Source: Petrocella atlantisensis
GTDB lineage: Bacteria; Bacillota; Clostridia; Lachnospirales; Vallitaleaceae
Direction of reading: 5' to 3'
Length of the DNA stretch: 64,000 nucleotides
Assembly: GCF_900538275.1 (NCBI RefSeq)
Contig: NZ_LR130778.1
Location: forward strand, 1,240,001-1,304,000
The position numbers were made by a program, and so were the translations under genes. The notes under the pieces were generated by a model, which was not told the origin of the DNA, ran no database searches, and saw nothing but the letters and a program-made list of their open reading frames with translations. Positions 36,650 through 46,357 of the stretch are shown here, one piece after another (position 1 is the stretch's first letter; every line of letters begins with the position of its first letter).

Positions 36650-37465
36650 TTACACACTTTTTATTATTTTATCAAACATTCTATCCGATAATACTCTTTT
36701 TAAAATGACAATTGGTTTTGCAGCAAATCCAATTAAATATCTTGTTTTAGGTTTTTTAACTGTTGCTGCTTTTGTAATTGTATGAGCAATAACTTTTGGA
36801 TCTGTAAGTCTATTCCCACTGTATATTTGTTTTTGTGATTCAGCTACCTTTAATGCATTTTTCGCATATGCACCTTTTGAAGATGATTTTTTAAGATTCT
36901 CAGCAGCAATAATTCCCCAGTCAGTTTTAATTCCGCCTGGCTCAACTAATACAACATCAATCCCAAACTCTTCAACCTCTATTCTTAAACAATCACTAAA
37001 ACCTTCAACAGCAAATTTTGTCGCATGATACCATCCACCAAATGCGGTATGAACTTTACCACCCACTGAAGATATATTGATAATTCTTCCGAAATGCTGC
37101 TTTCTCATATATGGTAATACTAATTGTGTCATTCTCGCCAAACCAAACACATTTACTTCTACTTGTCTTCTTGCCTCTTCCATCGGAACATCTTCTATTG
37201 CCCCATATGAACCATATCCTGCGCTATTAACCAATATATCAATTCTTCCTTCATTTTTTATTATTTGGTCCACACACGTAACCATCGATTCATCATTTGT
37301 AACATCAAGTTCTAGTGTTTTAATACCCTTATTTTCAAGTTCTTTCAACTTTTCTGTTCTTCTTGCTGCACCATATACAATAAATCCATTATCTTTTAGT
37401 TCTAATGCTGTCTCAAATCCAATCCCACTACTTGCACCTGTTACTAACACTACTTTTTTACTCAT
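36650..37465 (-). CDS. Short-chain dehydrogenase/reductase, paralogue
   Basis: All SDR motifs are present: TGASSGIG at 9-16, NSAG near 83 (Asn-Ser-Ala-Gly instead of NNAG), INISSVGG and YHATK near 149-153. It is the same length as, and about 70% identical to, the SDR at 8715-9533, including the C-terminal block KKPKTRYLIGFAAKP. Here it is followed by an AraC-type regulator, which the other copy lacks. The substrate is unknown. Confidence 0.88.
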   Translation of the reverse strand: MSKKVVLVTGASSGIGFETALELKDNGFIVYGAARRTEKLKELENKGIKTLELDVTNDESMVTCVDQIIKNEGRIDILVNSAGYGSYGAIEDVPMEEARRQVEVNVFGLARMTQLVLPYMRKQHFGRIINISSVGGKVHTAFGGWYHATKFAVEGFSDCLRIEVEEFGIDVVLVEPGGIKTDWGIIAAENLKKSSSKGAYAKNALKVAESQKQIYSGNRLTDPKVIAHTITKAATVKKPKTRYLIGFAAKPIVILKRVLSDRMFDKIIKSV

Positions 37466-37697
37466 CCTATGACCTCCATTATATATGGTAATCCCTTTTC
37501 AAGTATTTTGTTTTATAAAGTCTAATAGTCATTTCATCCTTGTATCTAAATTATACGCTAAAATGACTTTATTACAAATTGAATATTTCGCTCTGAGAGA
37601 GCATAGTGTACGCAGTTGACTGAGCCAGCCTCACGCTCAGAATGAGCCAGTCTGTTAGTGGCAGAGCCACCGCTCTTTTGAGCGGCAGCTCATGTAT

Positions 37698-38441
37698 TTA
37701 TTCTTTTATTCCATATCGTTCCCTCATTGAAGTTTTACCATCAATGAATATTTTATAGGAGTCATGTACGATACGATCAAGTATTGCGTCTGCTAGGGTG
37801 CCTTCACCAATCTTCTCGTGCCATCCACCAGGTGAGAATTGTGAACAAAAGATTGTCGAATTTATTTGGTGACGTGATTCAATTAGTTCTAGCAAATCTC
37901 TTGCCTCATTACCTCTAAGAGGTACAAGTAACCATTCGTCTAGAATTAGAAGATTAACTTTTTTGTATTGATTAAGCACCTTCTGAAAGATACCTTCTCC
38001 ACGAGCAACAGTGAGTTCGTCAAGAAGTTCAGGTAACCTTACATATCTTACGGTATAGTAGTTTCGACAGGCGGCTATACCAAAGGCACAGCTCAAATAA
38101 GATTTACCGTTTCCAGAAGCACCCATGATAATAATGTTGTGGTGATCTGCTATGTAATTGCACGACCCTAATCTTATAATCTGTCCACGGTCAAGTTTTC
38201 TATCTTCATGGTACTGGACGTCCTCAATACAGGCATTGTAGAATCTAAATCCAGCCTTTTTCATAAGTCTTGCTAGTTTATTGTTCTTTCTTCTCGACCA
38301 CTCTAAATCAACAATCATACCAAATCTTTCTTCGAAGGAGAGATGATCATAAGATGTATCATGAAGTTGATTTGTATAGTTGTCCGCCATAGCATTAAGA
38401 CGCATTTCATTTAACTTATTGATGGTTGAATTATTAAGCAT
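37698..38441 (-). CDS. istB: IS21 helper ATPase IstB, element 1
   Basis: The 247-residue AAA+ ATPase has Walker A GASGNGKSYL near residue 107 and Walker B LLILDEWLL near 165, with the IstB C-terminal pattern DRIVHDSYKI. IstB assists IstA in strand transfer. Its start overlaps the istA stop by one base. Confidence 0.92.
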   Translation of the reverse strand: MLNNSTINKLNEMRLNAMADNYTNQLHDTSYDHLSFEERFGMIVDLEWSRRKNNKLARLMKKAGFRFYNACIEDVQYHEDRKLDRGQIIRLGSCNYIADHHNIIIMGASGNGKSYLSCAFGIAACRNYYTVRYVRLPELLDELTVARGEGIFQKVLNQYKKVNLLILDEWLLVPLRGNEARDLLELIESRHQINSTIFCSQFSPGGWHEKIGEGTLADAILDRIVHDSYKIFIDGKTSMRERYGIKE

Positions 38442-39982
38442 TAGTTATCCCTCCCATAGTAGCCAGCACCTCTAGTGAATCCATAATCAGAGGATTCGTC
38501 GCTGGAAGGGATAAATGGTTCTTCGACGATTTTGTCAGCACCTGTTGTAAGGATTGTCTGAACACTTTTGTAATTAGGCTTGGGTGTATAGGTTAATGCT
38601 TTTGCACAGGCAGCTTCTAACCGTATCACCGAGTATTTGTCAGCTGATTTTAGTAGCGCCATGCACGCTCTATAGGTTTGCTGCTCAAGACGCCTTGATG
38701 ATAATATCGCTTTAATCACAACTTCAGTATTTGGTCCAATGTCTTTAGCCCAAGAAATAAACCGATCAGCATTCCATTCATTGTATTGCTTATGATTTTC
38801 GGGCATATGTTCTGGCAGGGTATGATACTGTCCCGGACGACCATGTAACCTTATATGTGAAGCGATGCGATGGGTTTTGTAAAAGACTTCAATAATGTTT
38901 TTTGTAACTCGAACATCTACTTTATTTTTGATATATTCATAAGGAACAGAGTAATGCATTTTATCTACACTTATGTGATAATTAAACTGTACAGTTGCTA
39001 TTTTCCAGGTAGACAGCTCGTACTGGGTTGCAGGTAAAGGTATAAGTGTATGTTTCTCTTCAGAGTCAAAGACACTTCTTCTGCAGCCCTCTTTCTTTTG
39101 AAAAGGCTTTTGATTGAACTCTTCAAGTTTATCTTTGATGACTGTGTTAAGTTCATACAATGTAAAGAACTGTTGTTTTCTAATAGCAGCAATAATCCAG
39201 GTAGAAATAACGCCAACAGTACCTTCAGCAGTAGGCTTATCTTTTGGTTTTCTGACTCTGGCGGGAATGACAACTGTTTCATAATGTTCAGCCATCTCGT
39301 GGTAGGTCTTATTAATAATTGGTGTATACCACGAAATGCTATCAACACCTGTCTTAAGGTTGTCAGGAACTAGTATTTTAGTGACACCACCAAAATACTT
39401 AAATGCATTGACATGTGCTGTAATCCAGCTTTCCATTTCCATAGATAGAAACGCCTCTACATAGGCATATGAGCTATATGGTAATGATGCTACAAACACA
39501 TACGCTTTAATGATTTCACCAGTTGTATTATCGATGATAGAGGCTGTTTTGCCAGCCCAATCGACTTCCAACTTCTCGCCGGGTTTGTTGTGTATCCTCA
39601 TCGTTGCTTTTGTCTTACTGGCATAGCTACGATACATTTTACAAAACTGAGTGTACATGAAAGGAATTTCTCGATTAATTCGACATTCCTCATTGTATTC
39701 ATGCCACAGAAGACTAAGCGTTACACCTGATTTTGCCAGTTCTTTATGAATGTATTCATAGTCTGGTGCTTTACGATCAGAAGTGGCAATCCTTTCAGGG
39801 AAGTAGAGCTTTTCGAGCTCGGCATTGGATAAGTCCTTTTGCAAGGGCCATGATAAATCATGTTCCTGCGCCTTGTGAAGTGAGTTAGATACAGTGTTCC
39901 TTGAGCATTCAAGACTGGCAGCAATTCCGCGTCCGCTGATGCCAAGACTATGAAGCCTTAGGATTTCTTTGTGGTTGGTCAT
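38441..39982 (-). CDS. istA: IS21 transposase IstA, element 1
   Basis: The 513-residue transposase has an N-terminal helix-turn-helix (LHSLGISGRGIAASLECSRN), a DDE domain beginning KLEVDWAGKTASI near residue 134 (first Asp), VPDNLKTGV near 206 (second Asp) and a Glu in KPTAEGTVGVIS near 258, then a C-terminal beta domain. It appears intact. Confidence 0.92.
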   Translation of the reverse strand: MTNHKEILRLHSLGISGRGIAASLECSRNTVSNSLHKAQEHDLSWPLQKDLSNAELEKLYFPERIATSDRKAPDYEYIHKELAKSGVTLSLLWHEYNEECRINREIPFMYTQFCKMYRSYASKTKATMRIHNKPGEKLEVDWAGKTASIIDNTTGEIIKAYVFVASLPYSSYAYVEAFLSMEMESWITAHVNAFKYFGGVTKILVPDNLKTGVDSISWYTPIINKTYHEMAEHYETVVIPARVRKPKDKPTAEGTVGVISTWIIAAIRKQQFFTLYELNTVIKDKLEEFNQKPFQKKEGCRRSVFDSEEKHTLIPLPATQYELSTWKIATVQFNYHISVDKMHYSVPYEYIKNKVDVRVTKNIIEVFYKTHRIASHIRLHGRPGQYHTLPEHMPENHKQYNEWNADRFISWAKDIGPNTEVVIKAILSSRRLEQQTYRACMALLKSADKYSVIRLEAACAKALTYTPKPNYKSVQTILTTGADKIVEEPFIPSSDESSDYGFTRGAGYYGRDN

Positions 39983-40282
39983 ATAGTTGACCTCCTCGAG
40001 TTATTTACACGAATAACGTGCATATACTCATTCTATCCTAATGGCTCTGCTTGCGTCACTGTGGCTCATTTAGTGCGTACCCCTGGCTCAAGTTCAGAAT
40101 ATTATTCACAAATACATTCAGCGCCAACCTTCATACAATTAATGCCATCCTTTTTATAACTTTTCCCTTGAAATATGATAAGAAAGTTACATTGTTAAAC
40201 CAAAGTGTCAGTTTTCATTGATAATCTCTTGTTAATCGTTGTCAAAATACAAACACGATTATAAAGAATGAGGATTCTTATT

Positions 40283-40687
40283 TCATCCATTTGGGAGTAA
40301 TTCAAATTTTGGCACATTCTCAAGCTCAGTATCCCAATTTGCTTTGTTTGCATAATAGATATGCCCTTGCGGCTTAACGTTTATATTACTGTCAATACTT
40401 CCTGCAGGAACAACCAGCAAGTTTCCATCCATTTGTATATTTGGCAAAGCTGATCCACAAATAGTACAAAAACCTTTTATGTGCCCTTCTCCATGAAAAT
40501 TAAAGTTTTTGGCTTTTTCTTGACCAGATAACCATCTTAACTTGGCTGTAGAAGAAAATAGATTGGCTGCATGAGCTGAACCTGTATCTTTGCGACATCG
40601 CCCACAATGACAAAGATAAAAATTATCAAAATCTCCTTCGATTTCGAAAGTAACTTCACCACAGAGGCATGATCCTAAATATTTCAT
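40283..40687 (-). CDS. GFA-family zinc protein
   Basis: The 134-residue protein has the zinc-binding cysteines of the GFA (glutathione-dependent formaldehyde-activating-like) family: CLCG at the N-terminus, CHCGRCRKDTG near 26-36 and CTICGSALPN near 75. Most bacterial members have no proven formaldehyde role. The ATG at 40687 follows GGGAGAGG; a GTG six bases upstream overlaps that site. Just upstream lies an RlmD-like scar. Confidence 0.82.
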   Translation of the reverse strand: MKYLGSCLCGEVTFEIEGDFDNFYLCHCGRCRKDTGSAHAANLFSSTAKLRWLSGQEKAKNFNFHGEGHIKGFCTICGSALPNIQMDGNLLVVPAGSIDSNINVKPQGHIYYANKANWDTELENVPKFELLPNG

Positions 40688-40750
40688 AATCACCTCTCCC
40701 TTCTTAATAATTTATTGAAATGGCAATAGTTGTATCGTCAAGGGGGTCCC

Positions 40751-40832
40751 CCCCCTGAAAACACCATAAATACGCTATTCTCAAGGGCAACTATATCTAT
40801 TTTCTTGTCAACAGATAGACAGTCTCACAATG
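40751..40832 (-). other. RlmD-like C-terminal scar with terminator, S3
   Basis: The minus strand reads H-C-E-T-V-Y-L-L-T-R-K-stop (40832-40797), followed by a hairpin (arms near 40777-40786 and 40752-40761). Both parts match the scar at 33998-34078 almost base for base. Confidence 0.7.
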
Positions 40833-41044
40833 GAAGGTATAGGGTTTAAGAATCTATGAGATAGATAGGATCTTATGGCTAAAATATGACAAGAGGGTCT
40901 AACGTAATGAACAGATAAAGAAAATACTAAGCAAAATATAAGTACAAACCAAAGACTCAATTTTATTATCTTGACAGGAATGATTTGTTTGGGTTCAGCT
41001 TTCGCCTTGTTATACAAAGATTTAAGAAGCGAACATTTATTCAT
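40808..41044 (-). CDS. Small membrane protein, doubtful
   Basis: GGGAGG precedes the ATG at 41044, which overlaps the stop of the broken acetyltransferase gene. The first 50 residues contain one membrane helix (about 28-47). The last 25 residues come from the RlmD-like scar read in another frame, so the true gene, if any, was probably cut short by the scar. Confidence 0.3.
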   Translation of the reverse strand: MNKCSLLKSLYNKAKAEPKQIIPVKIIKLSLWFVLIFCLVFSLSVHYVRPSCHILAIRSYLSHRFLNPIPSIVRLSIC

Positions 41045-41866
41045 CAATTTTAACCTCCCTTAGCATGGTCCACATGGGTTGATGAATAACTGGTAAGTTC
41101 ATTTCTTCAAGTGTCTTAAAACCAAACCGCTCGTATAAACGAACATTACTTTCTGTTTCTGTTTCCAAATAAATTGGAAGTTTGGCTTCATCTGTCATGG
41201 CTAGGAGTTCATTAAGTAATTTCCCCCATGTCCTTTTCCTTGGTTTTCTGAAGCCACACCTATAATTTGCAAATAGGCAAAAGACTTGTTTTTCATGTGT
41301 TTTTTTCTAGCCTCATCCATAGGACTGAGTGCACTGGCTACCTTCATAAAAGTTATAAATCCAATTGAAAGAAATGGAAAAACACTACCACTTCTAATCA
41401 TCCGCCATAAACTCATATAGGAATACTCGTCTTGAGTGATTGCCATAATGCCTTCAAATTTTTCTGAGGAAGCATAGACATCACCGTATTTATAACAATA
41501 TCTAATCATAAACTTAGCAACCAAGGTATATTTATGTGAATTTTTCACAGCATCCCCAAATAATATTTTAAACAGCGGATCTTCTTTAAAGGCATCTGCT
41601 AAAACTCCGGTCGCTTGCCGAATTTCACTCTTATTAACTTTATGAAGATTTTTAATTTCACCCATGGGAACAGTGCTTGTTCTACCAGTTGTAGGCTTAC
41701 TCATTATGCTTTCAATGATTATAAATAAAGTAATTGTTATGCCCGTACTTAGAGCAATACTGGCCCATGGTGACGCCACACCAAACAAAGGTGTGACGAA
41801 CCTTCCAACCAAAAGACCTATGACTACAGGGATTATAATTTTTAATATAAGAGATTTATTTTTCAT
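41037..41866 (-). pseudogene. Membrane-anchored GNAT acetyltransferase with a poly-G frameshift
   Basis: The frame starts with two membrane helices (8-25, 33-52), then a GNAT domain with ADAFKEDPLFKILFG and the acetyl-CoA loop QGKGHGG. It leaves frame at a run of five G near 41224-41228 and stops at 41201. In the other frame the sequence continues as a proper GNAT end (LPIYLETETESNVRLYERFG) to 41037. One extra G would restore a single 275-residue protein. It may be a pseudogene, a slippage site or a sequencing error. Confidence 0.7.
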
Positions 41867-41895
41867 AGAACACTAACTTCCTTTCCAGTAACGCC

Positions 41896-42105
41896 TTAAC
41901 CATTGCTTACAAATTCAAATATGTCTTCTACGGTGCAGCCAAATACCTTAGCAATATCCATGGCAAGTTTCAAAGATGGATTATATCTTCCGTTCTCCAA
42001 ATTACCTATAGTCTCTCTCCTTACACCAACAGTCTTTGCTAGATCATCCTGTGTCATATCAAATTGCGCCCTATATGCCTTAATGTTCGTTTTAAATATT
42101 CTCAT
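41896..42105 (-). CDS. Small XRE-family regulator
   Basis: The 69-residue protein is one compact helix-turn-helix (MTQDDLAKTVGVRRETIGNL, then GRYNPSLKLAMDIAKVF). The ATG at 42105 overlaps the end of the upstream membrane protein gene. The pair parallels the module at 31315-32053. Confidence 0.82.
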   Translation of the reverse strand: MRIFKTNIKAYRAQFDMTQDDLAKTVGVRRETIGNLENGRYNPSLKLAMDIAKVFGCTVEDIFEFVSNG

Positions 42106-42451
42106 CTTTGGCACCATTGCTTTCCTTGATTTCATAAATAGCATGAAAAACTGCAAAGGTCAGATTTCCTATAATAAAACCTAAAAATAGACCCCAGTGG
42201 GCAAACTCCAGATTTCTTGTTATTGTGACTAATATGATTGTAATCATCATGACAAATAATAATATAAAGAAAGATATGGCTGAAGCTTTTAATAAATGCT
42301 CTTTGAACATTTCATCTGCAATCACATTAAAATAAAATGCATATCCAAAGTATCCAAAGAACAAAAACAATAAATGATGATCTGTAACAAATCCTAAAAA
42401 ACCTAATAACCCCAATAAACTAAGATATCCAAATTTATTTTTCTTTTTCAT
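42092..42451 (-). CDS. DUF3796-like membrane protein
   Basis: The 119-residue protein begins MKKKNKFGYLSLLGLLGFLG, the hallmark of DUF3796, with four hydrophobic segments. It is the first gene of a two-gene unit with a compact XRE regulator. The function of DUF3796 is unknown; it is nearly always next to such regulators. Confidence 0.75.
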   Translation of the reverse strand: MKKKNKFGYLSLLGLLGFLGFVTDHHLLFLFFGYFGYAFYFNVIADEMFKEHLLKASAISFFILLFVMMITIILVTITRNLEFAHWGLFLGFIIGNLTFAVFHAIYEIKESNGAKDENI

Positions 42452-42658
42452 ACTAATTCTCCTATGTGGTATATTTTTATCTTATTGTTAGAAATATACC
42501 GCATAAGAGTTTTATTGTCAAGTTATCGCAATTAAAGGGTCGCAAACTTCAAATTCAGCTTAATTCAAAAACTGACACTGAATTTCTAAAATTATCTTCA
42601 TTATTTCATAGTGACTAGAAGAATATTAAAAATGACTATTAATATTCATTCACGCACT

Positions 42659-42698
42659 AAAAAGCTCTAGATTCTACTAACTGAATCTAGGGCTTTTT
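42659..42698. terminator. Bidirectional terminator hairpin
   Basis: 16-base arms (42659-42674 and 42683-42698) pair with one G-T mismatch and are bounded by A-run and T-run. The rest of 42452-42893 is AT-rich sequence and part of the interrupted RlmD-like scar; no gene is evident. Confidence 0.75.
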
Positions 42699-43002
42699 AC
42701 TATCTAAATTTCTATTTTTTACTCTCAAAATCTACTGCTAGTAGATGTGTTCCCACGTACCAGGTCATATTGCAATTTTGATTTTGATACTATTTTTTAG
42801 GTCTTTTTGGTGGTAATTTTGGTATTTTTACTGAAACTGAAGAAGTCATAAAAGTGCTTGAACTCCAGTAAAATCAAGGGTTCTGGCGTTGTATGTGTTT
42901 GCTAATATAAAAGTGAGCCATTTAGCACCATAATGATCACGAATTTTTGAGCCATTCATAAAATTTCCTGTATGATAAACGAAAAGATTATCGTATAGGA
43001 GT

Positions 43003-44379
43003 GTGAAGGGCGTGAAAATAGATTTGGAACTTTATGAACAAATTCGACATCTCCATTTACATGATGGAATGTCCCAAAGAGCAATTTCTAGAAAACTAGA
43101 TATCTCAAGAAACACGGTTTCTAAGTACTGTAACGGTGAGCATGTTCCATGGGAACGCAAGGAATACTCATCAAGATCAACCACTGTTGTTACAGATGAA
43201 GTCAAAGATTTTATTCTTAAGTGTTTTGAAGAAGATGATACCCATTCCTTCAAAAAGCAAAAGCATACTGCCACAAGGATTCATCAACGACTACAAGACG
43301 AGCTTGGTTTTACTGGAAGTGGCTCAACCATTCGGCGTGTTGTTCGTGAACTTAGGAATAAGACTAAAGAAGCCTTTGTTCCTTTAGAATTTGACCCTGG
43401 CGAAGCTGCACAGATTGATTTTGGTAGTGCCTATGCCTACATCAAAGGGCAACGTAAGAAACTGAAATTCTTCTGCATGCGATTATGCTTCAGCGGCCAC
43501 TTTTTTGTGAAGGCATACTATGCTGAAAATGAGGAATGCTTTCTAGACGCTCATATTTCATCATTCAAGTTCTTTGGTGGCGTGCCTAAGCGTACAATCT
43601 TTGATAATGCTAAGGTGGCTGTAAGCGAGGGTCTTGGTGCATACGTGACCAAAGAGACCAAACGCTACTGTGAGTTGAAAGCCCATTATCAGTTCGCTGC
43701 TACTTACTGTAATCCACGTAGTGGTAATGAGAAAGGTCTTGTTGAAAATCTTGTGGGCTACGTTAGGCGAAATGCTATGGTTCCAATGCCAAAAGTTGAT
43801 TCACTAGACGAATTAAATGCCACCTTAGAAAGCTACTGTCAAGGATACATAGAGCATTCTATTGCTAGCAGAACCGGTACTGTAGGTGAAAACTTCAGCA
43901 TTGAAAAACGTGTTTTACTGCCACTGCCTTTGTACCACTATAGCCCTGAAAAGCTTCTCTACCCTGAAGTCAGTGCATATTCACTTATAACTTTCCAGAC
44001 GAATAAGTACTCTGTCCCAACGGATTATTGTGGGAAAGAAGTTTGCCTTAAGGCTGGACCAAGTGAGATTCGTGTTTACCATAAAAATGAAATGATTGCT
44101 AATCATGAACGCAACTATGGTAAGAATCATCGTACTTATGACATTGGTCACTATATTAAGTTGTTAGAAACAAAAGCACGAGCCATCTTTAATGCAGCAC
44201 CAGTAAGACAATATGTTCCAAAGGATGTCCTACAGATGTATGCGAGTAAACATGGTGGTCAGAAACTTCTTTTAGCCTATTTAAAGGAATCTAACGGGTT
44301 AAAAGAAACGCCTGACATAACTGTCATCCCAACACAGCTAAATCTCTATGATCAGCTGATACAGGAGGTGAATAGTTAA
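43003..44379 (+). CDS. istA: IS21 transposase IstA, element 2
   Basis: The 458-residue protein has an N-terminal helix-turn-helix (LHDGMSQRAISRKLDISRN), the DDE core starting EAAQIDFGSAYAYI near residue 130 (first Asp), FDNAKVAV near 200 (second Asp) and a Glu in GNEKGLVENLVGYV near 240. It is only distantly like the IstA of element 1. The start is a GTG, at 43003 or 43012. Confidence 0.92.
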   Translation: MKGVKIDLELYEQIRHLHLHDGMSQRAISRKLDISRNTVSKYCNGEHVPWERKEYSSRSTTVVTDEVKDFILKCFEEDDTHSFKKQKHTATRIHQRLQDELGFTGSGSTIRRVVRELRNKTKEAFVPLEFDPGEAAQIDFGSAYAYIKGQRKKLKFFCMRLCFSGHFFVKAYYAENEECFLDAHISSFKFFGGVPKRTIFDNAKVAVSEGLGAYVTKETKRYCELKAHYQFAATYCNPRSGNEKGLVENLVGYVRRNAMVPMPKVDSLDELNATLESYCQGYIEHSIASRTGTVGENFSIEKRVLLPLPLYHYSPEKLLYPEVSAYSLITFQTNKYSVPTDYCGKEVCLKAGPSEIRVYHKNEMIANHERNYGKNHRTYDIGHYIKLLETKARAIFNAAPVRQYVPKDVLQMYASKHGGQKLLLAYLKESNGLKETPDITVIPTQLNLYDQLIQEVNS

Positions 44380-45119
44380 TGGATTCTATCGTCAACCAAC
44401 AAATAAAACTCTTATCTAAAGCAATGAAACTTTCTTCGTTTCAGTCCTACGAGCAAGTGCTTCGAGATAGCAAAGAAAACCAGCAAACATATGAGGAATT
44501 CTTACTACAACTACTAAAGGTTGAAGCAGGCAATCGTAAGGAAAATAAGTTGATTAGGTTAAAGCGCCAAGCTAAATTTCCTTTCGAAAAATCATTAGAG
44601 GAGTTTGAATTGAATCGGTTACAACATATAGATTCATCTACGATCTTTGAGTTAGCCAGTTGTGAGTTCGTCAAAAAGAAAGAAAATATCATTCTTATTG
44701 GGAATCCTGGTACAGGTAAAACACATTTGTCTATAGCGCTTGGTCTAAAGGCCTGTTTAAATGGCTTCAAAGTTCACTTTACAACTGCAGCCAGTCTAGC
44801 TACAGAATTAGTTGAAGCAGAATCAGAACAACGTTTGGGTAAGTTTATTCGTCAGCTATCAAGGATTGATTTATTAATCCTCGATGAGTTATCTTATCTA
44901 TCATTTAATAAGTATCAGTCAGAACTATTGTTTCAGGTAATATCAGAGCGTTCTGAACGAGGAAGTGTTGTTATATCAACAAACCTCGAATTCTCAAAGT
45001 GGGAAGAATTCTTCCCAGATACATTGTTAACTAATGCTTTGATCGATAGAGTAACCTTTAATGCTCATATACTAAATATGAATGGTGATTCTTATCGATT
45101 AAGTAAGTCATTGAACTAA
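44379..45119 (+). CDS. istB: IS21 helper ATPase IstB, element 2
   Basis: The 246-residue AAA+ ATPase has Walker A GNPGTGKTHLSIAL near residue 108 and Walker B LLILDELSYL near 168. Its ATG follows the istA stop directly. GGAGG lies inside the end of istA. Confidence 0.92.
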   Translation: MDSIVNQQIKLLSKAMKLSSFQSYEQVLRDSKENQQTYEEFLLQLLKVEAGNRKENKLIRLKRQAKFPFEKSLEEFELNRLQHIDSSTIFELASCEFVKKKENIILIGNPGTGKTHLSIALGLKACLNGFKVHFTTAASLATELVEAESEQRLGKFIRQLSRIDLLILDELSYLSFNKYQSELLFQVISERSERGSVVISTNLEFSKWEEFFPDTLLTNALIDRVTFNAHILNMNGDSYRLSKSLN

Positions 45120-45217
45120 GTGGCTCAAAAATTCATGATCACATGGTTCACTTTTTTATGATCAGAGTGGCTCACAATTTGGTGATCAAGTGGCTCACTT
45201 TTTCGTTGACAAACACA

Positions 45218-45260
45218 GTTGTAGTCGTACCACCGTCTCTACATGTGTGGAGATGTGGTC
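45218..45260 (-). other. RlmD-like C-terminal scar, S4, split by IS21
   Basis: The minus strand reads T-H-V-E-T-V-V-R-L-Q (45248-45219). With the IS21 element and one target copy removed it continues at 42893 as R-Q-N-P-stop (stop at 42874). The element therefore interrupted an existing scar four codons before its stop. Confidence 0.7.
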
Positions 45261-45517
45261 GCAGACAGTTTTATTTGCTTATTAATAATTTGTAATACCT
45301 TCTCCACTTTTGTTAAGAGGACTGGATAACTATCAACTTCAATCTTTCAAGCCCAGTTTTTACAAAGGGGTTTTACGGGAACATATCTATATGATTAGCA
45401 CATAGAATCGAATGATCAACACTTATTAGGAGAATTTTTTCTCTGAAACTATTACCTATATTTTGAGAACAGAGTCTGCTACTTGGCAAGATATGAATTA
45501 AACCAATTTCTTCTAAT

Positions 45518-46300
45518 CTACAGCTTTGGCATAACCATATATTTGTTTTTATAGAATTGAATCGCTGATACGCCAATCAAAAGGACAATTCCTATTAAAG
45601 CAACATTTGGTAATAAATTGTATTTTCCTTGGAAACCTTCTAGTGCTAATAAATTATTATGGATTCCAAAGTATGCCCAAGCAATCGGAATAGGGAATAT
45701 TGCATTTTTTGTTTTTAGTAAAACCATGAGCGTCAACCCAATTGCAACTAAAAGAATGACAGAACTCCATATTTCTTCAGAAATTCCAAATCTCCCCCAT
45801 TCAATTTTTACAAGCCAGGCTGCTATATTTACAACTGTTGCTATAAAAAGCCATCCCGAATACAATCCAAAAGTAATCGGTAACAAAAAATGGTTTTTCG
45901 TCTGAATTTTCCCAATGCGCTCTACGATTAAAACCATGATGATCAAGAATGCAAATATGAAAATTGTAGATAATCCGATTAAATTATATGAGAAACTAAC
46001 AATCCACACTATATTTAAAGCACATGACGACCAGAATAAAAAACTGATTTCATTAATTGCTTGCTCATAGTAGGCATCTTTATTCTTTAAAATCATCACA
46101 ATGATAGAAATGATTAAGAATGTATAAATAACGCTCCAAATGCTAAAAGTTGAAGGTGCTGGTGTGATTAACGTTGGATACATATCGGAGACTTCCTTTT
46201 GGGAAAGACCGTTTATGATTCCCATGGCACCCATTGCATTTACGATTAATGTGAACACCAATAAAATTGCGTTGATCCATGATTTTGTTTTAAGTTTCAT
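45518..46300 (-). CDS. TspO/MBR-like tryptophan-rich membrane protein
   Basis: The 260-residue protein has about seven hydrophobic segments and the family pattern ITPAPSTFSIWSVIYTF near residue 45. It resembles the longer bacterial relatives of TspO, often called tryptophan-rich sensory proteins; canonical TspO is about 160 residues with five helices. The ligand is unknown, tetrapyrroles being typical for the family. GAGG lies before the start. Confidence 0.7.
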   Translation of the reverse strand: MKLKTKSWINAILLVFTLIVNAMGAMGIINGLSQKEVSDMYPTLITPAPSTFSIWSVIYTFLIISIIVMILKNKDAYYEQAINEISFLFWSSCALNIVWIVSFSYNLIGLSTIFIFAFLIIMVLIVERIGKIQTKNHFLLPITFGLYSGWLFIATVVNIAAWLVKIEWGRFGISEEIWSSVILLVAIGLTLMVLLKTKNAIFPIPIAWAYFGIHNNLLALEGFQGKYNLLPNVALIGIVLLIGVSAIQFYKNKYMVMPKL

Positions 46301-46357
46301 CTTCTCTCCTCCGTTTGTTTTTATTTCTCCTTTATAGACATTTTCATTACATCTATT

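Larger units (their letters stand above)
37607..40081 (-). mobile_element. IS21-family element 1
   Basis: It carries complete istA and istB genes. The ends share GTACGCA followed by TGAGCCA (left from about 37607; right, reversed, from about 40081), and TGAGCCA-type repeats recur inside both ends, as usual for IS21 transposase binding. Exact ends and target duplication could not be fixed. Confidence 0.8.
42894..45217 (+). mobile_element. IS21-family element 2, with 6-bp target duplication
   Basis: The ends begin TGTGTTTG and end CAAACACA, with longer matching inverted repeats (TGTTTGCTAATATAAAAGTG against TGTTTGTCAACGAAAAAGTG) ending in GAGCCA. GTTGTA is duplicated at 42888-42893 and 45218-45223. 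Istanbul-type istA and istB frames are complete, so the element is probably intact and recent. Confidence 0.92.

Noticed and set aside
45120-45217. Regular TGAGCCA/TGGCTCA repeats resembling a small repeat array.
   Set aside because: These are the multiple terminal binding repeats of the IS21 element, not a CRISPR array; there are no equal spacers.
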